Assembly (NCBI RefSeq): GCF_900128595.1
Contig: NZ_LT635893.1
Span: forward strand, 382,628-446,627
Reading direction: 5' to 3'
Source: Buchnera aphidicola (Cinara pseudotaxifoliae)
Lineage (GTDB): Bacteria > Pseudomonadota > Gammaproteobacteria > Enterobacterales > Enterobacteriaceae
Length of the DNA stretch: 64,000 nt
Positions 1-10,010 of the stretch are shown here, piece by piece. The stretch's first letter is position 1; every line of letters starts with the position of its first letter. The notes beneath the pieces were generated by a model, which saw nothing but the letters and a program-made list of their open reading frames with translations, had not been told where the DNA came from and did not search any database. The position numbers and the translations under genes are program-made.

Positions 1-115
1 AATTAATCTTTATTTCTTTAGAAAAATTTTTATGTATTGCTGGAGATAAAGAATGACTAACGGGATTACCAAATAAAGCAATAATTTTTTTATTTTTAAC
101 ATTTTTAAAATACAT
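1..115 (-). CDS. aroE: Shikimate dehydrogenase, N-terminal part (runs off the left edge)
   Basis: Reading leftwards from an ATG at 115, the first 38 codons give an N-terminus containing FGNPVSHSLSPAIH. This is the shikimate-binding signature of AroE, with the Ser-Leu-Ser that contacts shikimate. A strong ribosome-binding site (GAGGAG, complement of 121-126) lies 5 bases upstream. AroE reduces 3-dehydroshikimate to shikimate with NADPH, a step toward chorismate and the aromatic amino acids supplied to the host. It is divergent from def, with an 84-base gap. Most of the gene lies outside the window, so completeness cannot be judged. Confidence 0.93.
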   Translation of the reverse strand, partial: MYFKNVKNKKIIALFGNPVSHSLSPAIHKNFSKEIKIN

Positions 116-199
116 ATTTACTCCTCAAAGATAAAAAAAATAGCTTGATTGATTTTACATAAAAAAATTAATACATTAACTAAATATATAAAAAAATTT

Positions 200-649
200 A
201 TGTCAGTACATAAAATTCTACAATTTCCTGATCATCGTTTACGAGTAAAATCTAAACCTATTAAAAAAATAAACCAAAAAATAATTAGTATTATAAATGA
301 TATGTTTGATACTATGTATGCTAATAATGGTATCGGACTTGCAGCACCGCAGATTAATATACCAAAACAGATCATTACAATTAGTTCTATTACACCACAT
401 CAATCAGAATTAATTTTAATTAATCCTATCATTTTAAAAAAAAACAAAAAATATATATGTACACAAGAAGGTTGTTTATCAATTCCTAAAAAAACAGCTA
501 AAATTAATCGATCTAGTTACATAAAAATACAAGCATTTAATCCTTTTGGAAAATTATTTATACTTGAAGCTAGATCTTTGTTATCTATTTGCATTCAACA
601 CGAAATAGATCATTTAACCGGAAAATTGTTTATAGATTATATAAATTAA
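200..649 (+). CDS. def: Peptide deformylase
   Basis: Removes the formyl group from the N-terminal Met of new proteins, using a metal bound by one Cys and two His. All three family motifs are visible in order: GIGLAAPQ, EGCLS (metal-ligand Cys) and HEIDH (two His ligands and catalytic Glu). I start at ATG 200 (MSVHKILQFPDHRL), which aligns with the usual Def N-terminus. The frame is open back to 149, but that would add 17 residues not seen in the family. No clear Shine-Dalgarno. 149 residues, a little shorter than E. coli. It is followed 41 bases later by fmt, the enzyme that adds the formyl group, the usual pairing. Confidence 0.95.
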   Translation: MSVHKILQFPDHRLRVKSKPIKKINQKIISIINDMFDTMYANNGIGLAAPQINIPKQIITISSITPHQSELILINPIILKKNKKYICTQEGCLSIPKKTAKINRSSYIKIQAFNPFGKLFILEARSLLSICIQHEIDHLTGKLFIDYIN

Positions 650-690
650 CAATATACTTTTCTATTAAACAAATTATTATCTTAATTAAT

Positions 691-1647
691 ATGTTAAAAA
701 AAATATCAAAAATTATCTTTGCGGGTAGTAATAATTTTTCTTTGGAACACTTACGTGCACTATTTTATTCTAAGTACACCGTTACTGCTGTACTAATTAA
801 ATTAGACAATCCTTTTTGCAAAAACAAGAATGAACAATTTTCTCCAATAAAAAAATTTGCTATAAGACATAATATTCAAATATTACAAACAAACAAACTT
901 AATGAAAAAAAATTTTTTATAAAAATATCAAAAATTCAGGCTGATATTTTAATCGTATCATCATATGGATTAATAATACCATCTAATATTTTACAATTAT
1001 TTTATTTTGGGGGGATTAATATACATGCTTCCTTATTACCTAGATGGAAGGGAGCAGCTCCAATTCAATGGGCAATCTTATCCGGGGATAGTTATACAGG
1101 AATCAGTGTAATACAAATGAATTCTAAAGTAGATTCTGGAAAAATAATTTATCAATTAACTTGTCCTATTAGTAGTAATGATAACACGAAAACTTTATCT
1201 GCAAAACTAATACCAATTTCATTACAGTGTATGTATCAATCATTAAATATGATTATATATCCAAAAAAAATAATTCAAAACTTAAAAAAAAATATAATTC
1301 CGACTATCGCTCCAAAAATAAAAAAAAAAGATGCAAAAATATGTTGGTCATTACCAGTAATTTATATAGATCGATTAATTAGAGCATTTAATCCGTGGCC
1401 TTGTTGTTATTTTCTTCTTAACAAAGATCATGTAAAAGTCAAAAAATTTTCCATTGCATCTTTTAATCAAAAAAAATTTAAAAATGGAGAAATTATTAGT
1501 ATTAGTAAAAAAGGAGTAAAAATAAATACAAAATACGGAGTACTGCGAATTGAAAAAATAAAAATGCCTGGAAAAAAAACATTACATATAAAAGATATCT
1601 TGAATTCAAATAAACAATTATTCATTAAAAATAAAATATTGCCATAA
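691..1647 (+). CDS. fmt: Methionyl-tRNA formyltransferase
   Basis: Formylates Met on initiator tRNA using 10-formyl-tetrahydrofolate. The signature HASLLPRWKGAAPIQWAI is present near residue 110, including the catalytic His and the SLLPxxRG-type loop. The N-terminal Rossmann-like domain starts IIFAGSNNFS. The C-terminal beta-barrel domain, which binds tRNA, is recognisable but Lys-rich. ATG 691 gives 318 residues, close to the family length of about 315. The open frame extends upstream into def, but that part is only overlap. It forms an operon with def and ends about 40 bases before a bidirectional terminator. Confidence 0.95.
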   Translation: MLKKISKIIFAGSNNFSLEHLRALFYSKYTVTAVLIKLDNPFCKNKNEQFSPIKKFAIRHNIQILQTNKLNEKKFFIKISKIQADILIVSSYGLIIPSNILQLFYFGGINIHASLLPRWKGAAPIQWAILSGDSYTGISVIQMNSKVDSGKIIYQLTCPISSNDNTKTLSAKLIPISLQCMYQSLNMIIYPKKIIQNLKKNIIPTIAPKIKKKDAKICWSLPVIYIDRLIRAFNPWPCCYFLLNKDHVKVKKFSIASFNQKKFKNGEIISISKKGVKINTKYGVLRIEKIKMPGKKTLHIKDILNSNKQLFIKNKILP

Positions 1648-1688
1648 ATTAAAATGTATATTTTTAATAAAATTAAAAATACAAAAAT

Positions 1689-1713
1689 AACGGCACAAAA
1701 ATGCCGTTTTTAT
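1689..1713. terminator. Bidirectional Rho-independent terminator between fmt and rplQ
   Basis: A perfect 7-bp stem (AACGGCA 1689-1695, TGCCGTT 1702-1708) has a 6-base loop. It is followed on the plus strand by TTTATT, and on the minus strand by a comparable T-rich tail. It is one of the few G+C-containing intergenic segments and sits exactly between two convergent operons, so it probably stops both fmt and alpha-operon transcription. Confidence 0.8.
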
Positions 1714-1753
1714 TAAAATTAAATATAAAAATTTCAACTTTGTTAAACAATTT

Positions 1754-2116
1754 TTATAAATTTCGACCTACTAATTCTACGTAGGCCATAGTAGCATTGT
1801 CACCTTTCCTAAAACCACATTTTAATATACGTAGATATCCACCGGGACGAGAATAAAAATATGGACCTAATTCATTAAATAATTTTTTAACAGTAAAAAT
1901 ATCACGAATTCGAGAAAAAACTACTCGACGATTAGCAATCGTATCATACTTTGATCTAGTAATAAGAGGCTCTACAAAACATCTTAATTCCTTAGCTTTT
2001 GGTAAAGTTGTTTTAATATATTCATATTGAATTAATGAACAAATCATATTTTTAAACATAGCTTTAACATGACTACGTTTTCTATTTAATAATCGTCCTT
2101 TTTTTTTATGTCTCAT
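1754..2116 (-). CDS. rplQ: 50S ribosomal protein L17
   Basis: Last gene of the alpha operon; a large-subunit protein near the exit tunnel. The N-terminus [20 protein letters not shown] is the classic L17 start, and the motif [24 protein letters not shown] near the C-terminus matches the family. 120 residues, slightly shorter than E. coli (127), with the loss at the variable C-terminal tail. It lies 75 bases downstream of rpoA and ends just before the terminator at 1689-1713. Confidence 0.97.
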   Translation of the reverse strand: MRHKKKGRLLNRKRSHVKAMFKNMICSLIQYEYIKTTLPKAKELRCFVEPLITRSKYDTIANRRVVFSRIRDIFTVKKLFNELGPYFYSRPGGYLRILKCGFRKGDNATMAYVELVGRNL

Positions 2117-2191
2117 AATTCATATATCCTTTAACTTTATTTAAAAATTTCAAAATTATATATCTATAATAATCATTATTAACTCAAATAT

Positions 2192-3184
2192 TTATTCATC
2201 TATCAAATTTTTTGGTGGCCAATTACTTAACTTCATTCCTAATGATAATCCTTTAGCAGATAAAATATCTTTAATTTCTGTCAATGATTTTTTACCTAAA
2301 TTAGGTGTTTTTAACAACTCTACTTCAGTTTTTTGAACTAAATCGCCAATATAATGAATACTTTCAGCTTTTAAACAATTTGCAGAACGCACGGTCAACT
2401 CTAAATCATCTACTGGACGTAATAAGCTAGGATCGAACTCTGGTTTTTCTTCTTTAACTTCTGTTTCATGAATACCTCTTAAATCAACAAAAGATTCTAA
2501 TTGTTCTGCTAATATAGTCGCGGCTTTTCTAATGGCTTCTTCTGGATCAATTGTACCATTAGTTTCCATTTCTATTATTAACTTATCTAAATCAGTTCTT
2601 TGTTCTACTCTGGCAGCTTCAACGTTATATATTATACGTTCTATAGGACTATATGATACGTCTAAAAATAATTTTCCAATAACACGATTATCTTCCTGTA
2701 ATAAATCTTTTTGGGATTTAGCAGTTATATATCCTCTGCCGCGCATTACTTTCATGCGAATATCAATAGAAACATTGGGGCAAGTGATATTACAGATAAC
2801 ATGTTTTAAATTTATAATTTCTATAGAAGAATCATGGTTAATGTCTGCGGCAATAACAGGTCCAATACCGCTCTTTTTTAAAGATAAAATTACCTCGTTT
2901 TTACCAAATAATTTTATTGATAAACCTTTTAAATTCAATAAAATATCCAATATATCTTCTTTTATACCTTCTTTATACATATATTCATGTAATATTCCCT
3001 TTATTTCAACTTCAGTAACCGCGCAACCAGACATAGAAGACAACAAAATTCTTCTTAAAGCACTGCCTAGTGTATGTCCAAAACCACGCTCTAATGGTTC
3101 TAATGTAACTTTAACGTGTGTTGCGCTGATTTGTTCAATATTAACTAGTCTAGGTTTTAAAAAATCTTCTACAAAATCCTGCAT
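2192..3184 (-). CDS. rpoA: RNA polymerase alpha subunit
   Basis: Scaffold for RNA polymerase assembly. The N-terminal assembly domain contains [33 protein letters not shown]; a linker leads to a C-terminal domain ([18 protein letters not shown]...[10 protein letters not shown]) that in free-living bacteria binds UP elements and activators. The C-terminal domain is intact even though no activator gene is visible in this window. ATG 3184 ([11 protein letters not shown]) matches the E. coli start and has AAAGG just upstream; the frame is open to 3202. 330 residues versus 329 in E. coli. Confidence 0.97.
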   Translation of the reverse strand: MQDFVEDFLKPRLVNIEQISATHVKVTLEPLERGFGHTLGSALRRILLSSMSGCAVTEVEIKGILHEYMYKEGIKEDILDILLNLKGLSIKLFGKNEVILSLKKSGIGPVIAADINHDSSIEIINLKHVICNITCPNVSIDIRMKVMRGRGYITAKSQKDLLQEDNRVIGKLFLDVSYSPIERIIYNVEAARVEQRTDLDKLIIEMETNGTIDPEEAIRKAATILAEQLESFVDLRGIHETEVKEEKPEFDPSLLRPVDDLELTVRSANCLKAESIHYIGDLVQKTEVELLKTPNLGKKSLTEIKDILSAKGLSLGMKLSNWPPKNLIDE

Positions 3185-3214
3185 ACTACCTTTCTCCAAC
3201 AATAGTCATATTTA

Positions 3215-3835
3215 TTACTTCGAATATAATTCAACTATCAAATGTTCATTAATATCAGAAGATAAATCATGACGCTCTATCGGACGTAAAAATGTACCTT
3301 CCATTGTTTTATAATTTACATCTAACCAACTAGATGGTTCACGTTGTTTTGTAATTTCTATAGCAGCCTGAATTCTCATTTGTTTTTTAGAATGTTCACA
3401 AACAGAAATTTTATCTGTAGCAGAAACCTGATAAGAAGGAATATTCACAATTTTGTTATTTACACAAATAGACTTATGACTAATTAATTGACGTGATTCT
3501 GCTCTGGTAGAACCAAAACCCATACGATATACGACATTATCTAATCTATTTTCTAATAAAAATAACAAATTTTGACCTGTATTACCTTTTAATCTAGAAG
3601 CTTTTTTATAATAATTATGAAACTGTCGTTCTAATATTCCATATAAACGTCTTACTTTTTGTTTTTCTCTTAACTGCATACCATAACCTGATAGACGCAA
3701 CTTTCTTAATCCATGTTGACCTGGAGATTGATCAATTTTACACTTAGATTCAATAGAACGTACACCTGATTTTAGAAATAAATCCAATCCTTCTCGTCGA
3801 CTCAATTTTAACTTGGGACCCAAATATTTTGCCAT
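3215..3835 (-). CDS. rpsD: 30S ribosomal protein S4
   Basis: Primary 16S rRNA binder that nucleates 30S assembly; in E. coli it also represses the alpha operon. 206 residues, the same as E. coli. Recognisable parts are [16 protein letters not shown] at the N-terminus, SPGQHG, and the S4 RNA-binding domain around [27 protein letters not shown]. It lies between rpsK and rpoA with 30-40 base gaps, as in other enterobacteria. Confidence 0.97.
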   Translation of the reverse strand: MAKYLGPKLKLSRREGLDLFLKSGVRSIESKCKIDQSPGQHGLRKLRLSGYGMQLREKQKVRRLYGILERQFHNYYKKASRLKGNTGQNLLFLLENRLDNVVYRMGFGSTRAESRQLISHKSICVNNKIVNIPSYQVSATDKISVCEHSKKQMRIQAAIEITKQREPSSWLDVNYKTMEGTFLRPIERHDLSSDINEHLIVELYSK

Positions 3836-3871
3836 ATCTCTCTTCTCTTATTGTATACATAAATATAATCA

Positions 3872-4264
3872 TTAAACTCTACGTTTTTTAGAGGGCCGAC
3901 ATCCGTTATGGGGAATAGGAGTAACATCTGTAATATTAGTAATACGAAATCCTGAAGCATTTAAAGCTCTAATTGTAGATTCACGACCCGGTCCAGGCCC
4001 TTTTACCATAATTTCTAAATTTTTTATACCGTAATCTTTAACTCGATCAGCACATTTTTCGGCTGCTACTTGAGCAGCAAATGGAGTGGATTTTCTTGAA
4101 CCCCGAAAACCGGAACCCCCAGAAGTAGCCCACCCTAAAGTATTTCCTTGACGATCAGTAATAGTAACAATGGTATTATTAAATGATGCATGAATATGCG
4201 CAATACCATCTAAAACTTGTTTTTTTATACGTTTTTTAGGGATATTTACTGTTTTTTTTAACAT
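3872..4264 (-). CDS. rpsK: 30S ribosomal protein S11
   Basis: Platform protein of the small subunit at the E site. Very high conservation: [46 protein letters not shown] and the C-terminal [18 protein letters not shown] use ATG 4264 (130 residues; E. coli 129). An in-frame TTG at 4270 lies 7 bases after a GGA and could be used instead, adding two residues. Alpha operon, 19 bases after rpsM. Confidence 0.97.
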   Translation of the reverse strand: MLKKTVNIPKKRIKKQVLDGIAHIHASFNNTIVTITDRQGNTLGWATSGGSGFRGSRKSTPFAAQVAAEKCADRVKDYGIKNLEIMVKGPGPGRESTIRALNASGFRITNITDVTPIPHNGCRPSKKRRV

Positions 4265-4283
4265 AATCAATTATTTTTCCAAA

Positions 4284-4643
4284 TTATCTACTTTTTATTA
4301 ACTTTCTAGGACCTTTGCATGTACGAGCATTTGTTTTAGTTCTTTGTCCACGTACTGGCAAATGTTTGCGATGACGTAACCCTCTATAACAACCGATATC
4401 CATTAATCTTTTTATGTTGGTGGTTCTTTCTCTACGTAAGTCCCCTTCAATTAAAAAAGTAGATATAAGCTTACGTAATTTATCAATTTGTTGTTCATTT
4501 AATGCATTAATTTTAATATCATGTCTAAGATTTATAGCTTTACAAATTTTTTTAGACAATGATAAACCAATTCCATAAATTCCAGTTAAAGCTATTAATA
4601 AATGCTTATGATCAGGAATATTTATTCCGGCAATTCTGGTCAC
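4284..4643 (-). CDS. rpsM: 30S ribosomal protein S13
   Basis: First gene of the alpha operon; forms bridges from the 30S head to the 50S subunit. N-terminus [13 protein letters not shown] and C-terminus [26 protein letters not shown] are typical. 119 residues. The start codon is GTG at 4643, with GAGG about 9 bases upstream. The preceding gene is the short rpmJ, 110 bases upstream, so this gap is where the alpha-operon leader would lie. Confidence 0.97.
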   Translation of the reverse strand: MTRIAGINIPDHKHLLIALTGIYGIGLSLSKKICKAINLRHDIKINALNEQQIDKLRKLISTFLIEGDLRRERTTNIKRLMDIGCYRGLRHRKHLPVRGQRTKTNARTCKGPRKLIKSR

Positions 4644-4753
4644 AAAAGTTTCCTCTATTTATATATATTGCATAGTACATCTATGTATAACTTTGAAAAA
4701 AATTTACTAAATTAGTACAAATATTTTTTACAATCAAAACATATACATTAAAA

Positions 4754-4870
4754 CTAACCTTGTCTTTGTTTATGTTTAGGATCATTCTTACAAACAACAC
4801 GGATTACGTTTTTCCGACGAATAATTTTACAACTACGACATAATTTTTTTACTGATGCACGAACTTTCAT
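4754..4870 (-). CDS. rpmJ: 50S ribosomal protein L36
   Basis: Smallest ribosomal protein, 38 residues, read from ATG 4870 to TAG 4754: [20 protein letters not shown], then [18 protein letters not shown]. The zinc-ribbon ligands are the pair CxxC at residues 11 and 14, then Cys27 and His33. It sits between secY and rpsM exactly as in E. coli. An upstream GGAG lies 6 bases from the ATG. A zinc-binding type, not a Cys-less paralogue. Confidence 0.95.
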   Translation of the reverse strand: MKVRASVKKLCRSCKIIRRKNVIRVVCKNDPKHKQRQG

Positions 4871-4905
4871 TGATACTCCAAAATAAATATTATACTGATA
4901 TTATT

Positions 4906-6201
4906 TTAATTCTTTAAATATAAATTTGCTTTTTTTAATATCTTTTTATATTGAGTAGACATCATTAATGTTTGTATTTGTACAATAAACTCCATAAGTA
5001 CTACTACTACAATTAATAAAGAAGTACCTCCAAAATAAAAAGGAACTTTCAACCAAGAATGCATAACGTCAGGTACTAGACATATAAATACAGTATATAT
5101 AGAACCAATTGTTGTTAACTTTAAAACAATTTTTTTAATATATTGTTCAGTTTGTAATCCCGGTCTAATTCCAGGTACAAATGCACCTGACTTTTTTAAA
5201 TTAACAGCAGTATCTTTAGAATTAAACATTACACTAGTATAAAAAAAACAAAAAAATATTATCAATATTACATTTGTTAACATATAAACATTGTGATTAA
5301 ATTTAAAAAAATCAAAAATTTTTACTAAAAATATTTTGTTGTTAAAAACATGACGACAATATGTCAATATAATTGACGGAAAAAGAATCAGACTAGAAGA
5401 AAAAATAACAGGTACTACCCCAGCCATATTAACTTTTAAAGGTAAATAACTGTGATGTGACGCATACATGCTTCTTCCTTGATGACGACGAGCATAGCAT
5501 ACAACAATATTGCGTTGACTTTTTTCAAAAAACACTACTGTAAAAATTACAGCAAACATAACTAATAATATTAGTAATAAATATAAATTATTAAAGTGGT
5601 AAATACGCATTACAGAAAATGTCTTTTGAATAGAAGCAGGCAAAGAAGATATTATTCCAAAAAAAATTATTAACGAGATACCGTTACCTATACCTTTATC
5701 AGTAATGAATTCTCCCAACCACATCAAAAAAATAGTTCCGGTTACCATACTAATAATTGAAATTATATAAAAATAAAAATCTGTAAACACAAAAATATTT
5801 TTCATACCAGGTATAAAAGGAAGTCCGATTACCACACTGATTGACTGAATTATAGATAATAATAAAGTTAAATATTTAGTATATTGATTAATTTTTTTTG
5901 TTCCTTCCTCTCCTTCTTTTTTTAAATTACGTAAATGCGAACAAATTAATGTTAATAATTGAATTAAAATAGAAGAAGAAATATATGGCATTACACCCAA
6001 CGTAAATATTGAAACACGATTTAATGATCCTCCAGAAAAAATATTAAACATGGTAAACAAAGAACTGTTTGTATGAGTAAAAAATTGTTCTAATACTTTC
6101 ATATTAATACCTGGAATCGGTATAAAAGAACCAATACGAAATATTATTATAGCAATAAAAACTAACCACATTCTTTTTTTTAAATTATATAATATAGACA
6201 T
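4906..6201 (-). CDS. secY: Protein translocase channel subunit SecY
   Basis: Ten-helix inner-membrane channel of the Sec pathway. Family signatures are FRIGSFIPIPG in TM1, GIGNGISLIIF in TM4-5, LPLKVNMAGVVPVIF around TM7, and KVPFYFGGTSLLIVVVV in TM10. 431 residues, about a dozen fewer than E. coli. The missing part is the cytoplasmic N-terminus: the protein starts MSILYNLKKRMW, directly before TM1. It lies between rplO and rpmJ in the spc operon. Confidence 0.97.
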   Translation of the reverse strand: MSILYNLKKRMWLVFIAIIIFRIGSFIPIPGINMKVLEQFFTHTNSSLFTMFNIFSGGSLNRVSIFTLGVMPYISSSILIQLLTLICSHLRNLKKEGEEGTKKINQYTKYLTLLLSIIQSISVVIGLPFIPGMKNIFVFTDFYFYIISIISMVTGTIFLMWLGEFITDKGIGNGISLIIFFGIISSLPASIQKTFSVMRIYHFNNLYLLLILLVMFAVIFTVVFFEKSQRNIVVCYARRHQGRSMYASHHSYLPLKVNMAGVVPVIFSSSLILFPSIILTYCRHVFNNKIFLVKIFDFFKFNHNVYMLTNVILIIFFCFFYTSVMFNSKDTAVNLKKSGAFVPGIRPGLQTEQYIKKIVLKLTTIGSIYTVFICLVPDVMHSWLKVPFYFGGTSLLIVVVVLMEFIVQIQTLMMSTQYKKILKKANLYLKN

Positions 6202-6245
6202 AATATACTTTCTGTTAGTAGTAAAATTATTTAAGTAAAAAATAT

Positions 6246-6683
6246 TTATTTTGTAATCGTTCCTCCGATTGATTCAATGTATATTCGTACTCCTTTAGTA
6301 ACAGATAGTCCAGAAATTACTATTGGTTTTTTTATTACTCCAACTTTAATAATCTTAACATATCTAATATTTTTTTTAATTAAATTTGTTTTTTTTAAAA
6401 CAGATAGATTTATTATCTTAAAATGAGAAATTCTATTTAATTCAAATAACCTAATTTCATCTATAAACATTTTTTTTCTAGATATAAAACCAAATTTAGG
6501 AATTCTTCTATATAAAGGTGTTTGTCCTCCTTCAAAACTTTTTCTAACATTTCCTCCTGATCTAGATTTTTGACCTTTATGTCCTCTTCCACCTGTTTTT
6601 CCTAAACCTGAACCAATTCCTCTACATATACGCTTTCTTTTTTTTTTTATACATATAGAGCTTGACAATACATTTAAATACAT
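6246..6683 (-). CDS. rplO: 50S ribosomal protein L15
   Basis: Late-assembly large-subunit protein. The Gly/Arg-rich N-terminal tail ([20 protein letters not shown]) and [16 protein letters not shown] are diagnostic. 145 residues. AAAGGA lies 7 bases before ATG 6683. The start lies inside the end of rpmD with a 10-base overlap, suggesting translational coupling. The middle has drifted toward Lys and Ile, but the ends are conserved. Confidence 0.96.
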   Translation of the reverse strand: MYLNVLSSSICIKKKRKRICRGIGSGLGKTGGRGHKGQKSRSGGNVRKSFEGGQTPLYRRIPKFGFISRKKMFIDEIRLFELNRISHFKIINLSVLKKTNLIKKNIRYVKIIKVGVIKKPIVISGLSVTKGVRIYIESIGGTITK

Positions 6684-6868
6684 AATTTTTTCCTTTCATT
6701 AACAGAAACCATATAAAAAACTTTCTTAATCATACCACGAATAGAAGGAGTATCTTCTCGTTGTACGGTGTCACCAATATGACGTAAACCTAATCCTTTA
6801 ACTGTAGCTATATGTTTTGGTAAACGACCAATATGACTTTTTGTTTGAGTAATAAAAATTCTTTTCAT
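6674..6868 (-). CDS. rpmD: 50S ribosomal protein L30
   Basis: 64 residues; the family is about 59. The core [29 protein letters not shown] matches bacterial L30. A slight C-terminal extension (NERKKLCI) overlaps the start of rplO by 10 bases. spc operon, 21 bases after rpsE. Confidence 0.95.
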   Translation of the reverse strand: MKRIFITQTKSHIGRLPKHIATVKGLGLRHIGDTVQREDTPSIRGMIKKVFYMVSVNERKKLCI

Positions 6869-6889
6869 AAATAAAATACACCATTTATT

Positions 6890-7384
6890 TTAAATATTAA
6901 TAATAGATTTTCCAAGTTTTTTCGTTATCATTTCTGGCGATCGAATTTTTTTTAAACCATTAATAGTAGCTTTAACTACATTGATAGGATTAGTAGATCC
7001 ATATATTTTAGCTAAAATATTTTGAATTCCTATAACTTCTAAAACAGCCCGCATAGCACCACCAGCAATAATTCCTGTACCATCCGATGCAGGTTTCATA
7101 AATATCTTAGATCCTGTATGAGAACCATATACAGAATGTTGTATGGTATTTTGATTTAATGGAATAACAATCATATTTTTTTTAGCTTTTTCCATAGATT
7201 TTTGAATCGCAGAAGGAACTTCTCGAGCCTTACCATAACCAACACCTATTTTTCCTTTACCGTTACCTACAACTGTCAATGCAGTAAATGAAAAAATTCT
7301 TCCTCCTTTTACTGTTTTTGATACACGGTTAACTATAATCAATTTTTCTTGTAAATCTAGAGATAATTTTTTATCAAAATTCAT
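6890..7384 (-). CDS. rpsE: 30S ribosomal protein S5
   Basis: Small-subunit protein affecting decoding accuracy. It has the N-terminal dsRBD-like segment ([30 protein letters not shown]) and a C-terminal domain with [20 protein letters not shown] choose ATG 7384 (164 residues; E. coli about 166), because the AAAGG at 7394-7398 is correctly spaced from it. The two in-frame ATGs at 7390 and 7393 are too close to that site. Confidence 0.95.
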   Translation of the reverse strand: MNFDKKLSLDLQEKLIIVNRVSKTVKGGRIFSFTALTVVGNGKGKIGVGYGKAREVPSAIQKSMEKAKKNMIVIPLNQNTIQHSVYGSHTGSKIFMKPASDGTGIIAGGAMRAVLEVIGIQNILAKIYGSTNPINVVKATINGLKKIRSPEMITKKLGKSIINI

Positions 7385-7406
7385 ATACATCATCCTTTTT
7401 TTTTAT

Positions 7407-7775
7407 TTAAAAAACCAAACCAGATATACGAGCAGATTCAGCTAATTCTTTAACTCGACCATGATATTTAAAACCAGAACGATCAAAGAAAACAACTTTT
7501 ATTCCTTTTTTTAATGCTCGTTCGGCAATTAATTGTCCAATTATTTTAGCAGAATGTTTATTTCCAGTATAGGTATGATTAATGTTTAGCTTTTTAAATT
7601 CTACAGTAGAAGCACTTGCAGAAATAGTGGATTTTTTGGAAACCACAATTTGAGCATATATATGTCTAGAAGTACGATGTACTACCAAACGAAATAATCG
7701 ATTAGAATGTTTATTCTTACGTATTTTAGTACATCGACGAATTCGTGAATATTTTTTATTAATTTTTCCTTTCAT
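7407..7775 (-). CDS. rplR: 50S ribosomal protein L18
   Basis: 5S rRNA-binding protein. Matches to the family are RLVVHRTSRHIYAQIV, TGNKHSAKIIGQLIAERALKKGI, and the C-terminal FDRSGFKYHGRVKELAESARISGL. I take ATG 7775 (MKGKINKKYSRIRR; 122 residues) as the start, one base after the rplF stop. An open frame extends to 7814 inside rplF, but the extra 13 residues are not part of L18. Confidence 0.95.
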   Translation of the reverse strand: MKGKINKKYSRIRRCTKIRKNKHSNRLFRLVVHRTSRHIYAQIVVSKKSTISASASTVEFKKLNINHTYTGNKHSAKIIGQLIAERALKKGIKVVFFDRSGFKYHGRVKELAESARISGLVF

Positions 7776-7776
7776 G

Positions 7777-8316
7777 CTACTTTTTTTTAGCCTCCTTGAT
7801 TCGTACAATTTCATTAAAGTAACGAATACCTTTTCCTTTATAGGGTTCGGGAGTACGATATAATCGTATATTTGCCGCTACCTGTCCAACTAATTGTTTA
7901 TCTATACTTTTCAAAACAATTTCAGTTTGAGATACTATTATAGCTGTTACCATATGTGGAATTTTATAAATTACTGGATGCGAAAAACCTAAATATAATT
8001 TTAGAACGTTTTTATTTTCTAGTATAACACGATACCCAACGCCAAATAAATTTAATTGTTTTTTAAAACCTTCTGTAACGCCTAAAACCATGGTGTGGAC
8101 TAAAGAACGACAAGTACCAGCTTGCATCCAACCATATGATTCAGATAAATGATTATGTGAAAAAAATAAAGAATCATCCTTTTTAAGAATTTTTACGCAT
8201 ACATGCATTATACGCGTTAATGAACCCAAAGGTCCGTTTACTGTAATTTTACAATCAGATAAATTAACGGTTACATTATTTGGAACAATAATGGATGATT
8301 TTGCAACACGAGACAT
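7777..8316 (-). CDS. rplF: 50S ribosomal protein L6
   Basis: Two-domain rRNA-binding protein near the factor-binding site. N-terminus MSRVAKSSIIVPNNVTVNL and the C-terminal signature PEPYKGKGIRY are conserved. 179 residues (E. coli 177). GAGGAA lies upstream of ATG 8316. Its stop is one base from the rplR start, so the two are probably coupled. Confidence 0.96.
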   Translation of the reverse strand: MSRVAKSSIIVPNNVTVNLSDCKITVNGPLGSLTRIMHVCVKILKKDDSLFFSHNHLSESYGWMQAGTCRSLVHTMVLGVTEGFKKQLNLFGVGYRVILENKNVLKLYLGFSHPVIYKIPHMVTAIIVSQTEIVLKSIDKQLVGQVAANIRLYRTPEPYKGKGIRYFNEIVRIKEAKKK

Positions 8317-8351
8317 TTTTAGGTTCCTCTATTTAAATAAAATCAATAAAA

Positions 8352-8744
8352 TTAACTTACATAACATATAATTTCTCCACCTAATCCTTTTTTCCGTGCC
8401 GCTTTATCAGTCATCATACCCCTAGAAGTAGAAAGAATAGCAATGCCTAGATTATTCATTACAACAGGTATTTTACGTTTTGTACAATACTTACGTAAAC
8501 TTGGACGACTTACTCGAGAAATATATTCAATAACTGATTTTCCATCATAATATTTTAAAAAAATTTTTAATTGAGAAATTTGGATATTTTGTATTTTATA
8601 ATTACAAATATATCCTTCATACTTTAAAACTTTAACAATATTTTCTTTAATTTTAGAAAAAGGAACAATCACAAAGATTTTATTGGAGCGTTGACCATTA
8701 CGAATAGATGTCAACATATCTGCTATAGGGTCTTGCATACTCAT
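8352..8744 (-). CDS. rpsH: 30S ribosomal protein S8
   Basis: 16S rRNA-binding protein; in E. coli it is the translational repressor of the spc operon. N-terminus [18 protein letters not shown] and C-terminus [30 protein letters not shown] are diagnostic. 130 residues, as in E. coli. The middle is more diverged than the ends. Confidence 0.97.
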   Translation of the reverse strand: MSMQDPIADMLTSIRNGQRSNKIFVIVPFSKIKENIVKVLKYEGYICNYKIQNIQISQLKIFLKYYDGKSVIEYISRVSRPSLRKYCTKRKIPVVMNNLGIAILSTSRGMMTDKAARKKGLGGEIICYVS

Positions 8745-8795
8745 AAAATGTACCTTATATCATATAATTTAGTTAATTTACAATTCTAACAAGAA

Positions 8796-9101
8796 TTACC
8801 AACTTGCTTTTGTTAAACCTGGTATTTCCCCTTTCATGGCAGCTTCACGTAATTTCATACGACTCAATCCAAACTTACGAAGAAAAGCATGTGGGCGTCC
8901 AGTTTGTCGACAACGATTGCGTTGTCGTGATGGACTAGAATCTCTGGGAAGAGTTTGTAGTTTTAGCATAGCGTTCCAACGATCTTTATCAGATGATAAT
9001 TTCGATTTTATAATTTTTTTTAATTGAGTGCGTACTGAATAATATTTTATTGCTAATTTAGATCTTTTAATTTCTCTAAATTTCATAGATTGTTTAGCCA
9101 T
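8796..9101 (-). CDS. rpsN: 30S ribosomal protein S14
   Basis: 101 residues from ATG 9101 ([13 protein letters not shown]), the same length as the long, zinc-free enterobacterial type. C-terminal signature [33 protein letters not shown]. The frame is open further upstream to 9263 but that runs over the end of rplE and is not S14 sequence. It lies between rplE (19-base gap) and rpsH in the spc operon. Confidence 0.96.
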   Translation of the reverse strand: MAKQSMKFREIKRSKLAIKYYSVRTQLKKIIKSKLSSDKDRWNAMLKLQTLPRDSSPSRQRNRCRQTGRPHAFLRKFGLSRMKLREAAMKGEIPGLTKASW

Positions 9102-9120
9102 TATATTTACCGTTATAATT

Positions 9121-9660
9121 TTATTTTTGAAATGGAAAATTAAACGCAGAAAGCAACTGTTCACATTCTTCGTTAGAATTAGCGTTAGTAGTAATTGTGA
9201 TATCCATACCCCTAATAGAATCAATTTTTTCATAATTAATTTCAGGAAAAATAATTTGTTCACGAATCCCTAAACTGTAATTACCTGTACCATCAAATGA
9301 TTTACGCGATAAACCTCTAAAATCACGTATACGAGGTATAGCAATAGTTATTAACTTATCAAAAAAATCCCATTGTCTTGTACCTCTTAAAGTAACCTTA
9401 CATCCTATTGGATAACCTTTACGAATTTTAAAAGTTGCAATAGATTTTTTAGCAACAGTTATAACCGGTTTTTGACCAGAAATTCTCATTAAATCATTCA
9501 TAGCGTGTTCTAATACTTTTTTATCTGTTACAGATTTTCCTACACCCATATTTAAAGTAATTTTTTTAATTTGAGGAACAGCCATAACAGTAGAATAATT
9601 TAATTCTTTCATTAATTTAGGAATAACATAATTCACATAATGAACATGCAGTCTTGCCAT
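9121..9660 (-). CDS. rplE: 50S ribosomal protein L5
   Basis: 5S rRNA-binding protein that contacts the P-site tRNA. Signatures are [48 protein letters not shown], and EIDYEK-like [18 protein letters not shown]. 179 residues, exactly the E. coli length. Downstream of rplX by 17 bases, with a GGAGG-type site upstream. Confidence 0.97.
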   Translation of the reverse strand: MARLHVHYVNYVIPKLMKELNYSTVMAVPQIKKITLNMGVGKSVTDKKVLEHAMNDLMRISGQKPVITVAKKSIATFKIRKGYPIGCKVTLRGTRQWDFFDKLITIAIPRIRDFRGLSRKSFDGTGNYSLGIREQIIFPEINYEKIDSIRGMDITITTNANSNEECEQLLSAFNFPFQK

Positions 9661-9677
9661 ATCTTAATTTCCTCCTT

Positions 9678-9995
9678 TTATGTCAACGATTTTTTAGTAG
9701 ATTTATATCTACGTGTTTTTTTACCATTGATCCAAAAAAATTCTATTTTATCTGGTTTATTTGTTTCTTTATTAAAAATAGAAACATTAGATATATGAAT
9801 AGGTGATTCTTTTGAAATAATCCCAGCTACTTGTTGTTTTTCTGGAATTGCTTTTTGATGTTTTTTAACTAAATTAACACCTTGCACTATAACTGTATTA
9901 TTGCCATGATAAATCTTCTGTACTATACCTATCTTACCTTTATCTCTTCCTGTTAATACTATTACTACATCATGAAAACGTATTTTTGCAGCCAT
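9678..9995 (-). CDS. rplX: 50S ribosomal protein L24
   Basis: Assembly-initiator protein with a KOW domain: VIVLTGRDKGKIGIVQKI, followed by VQGVNLVKKHQK. 105 residues (E. coli 104). AAGGAAAC lies upstream of ATG 9995. spc operon position between rplN and rplE. Confidence 0.96.
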   Translation of the reverse strand: MAAKIRFHDVVIVLTGRDKGKIGIVQKIYHGNNTVIVQGVNLVKKHQKAIPEKQQVAGIISKESPIHISNVSIFNKETNKPDKIEFFWINGKKTRRYKSTKKSLT

Positions 9996-10010
9996 TATTT
10001 AGTTTCCTTA

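Noticed and set aside
2532..3272. A 246-codon plus-strand ORF antisense to rpoA
   Set aside because: It mirrors the highly constrained rpoA codons and has no family features; other antisense ORFs (for example in tuf, dnaB, pgi and hslU) were dropped for the same reason.
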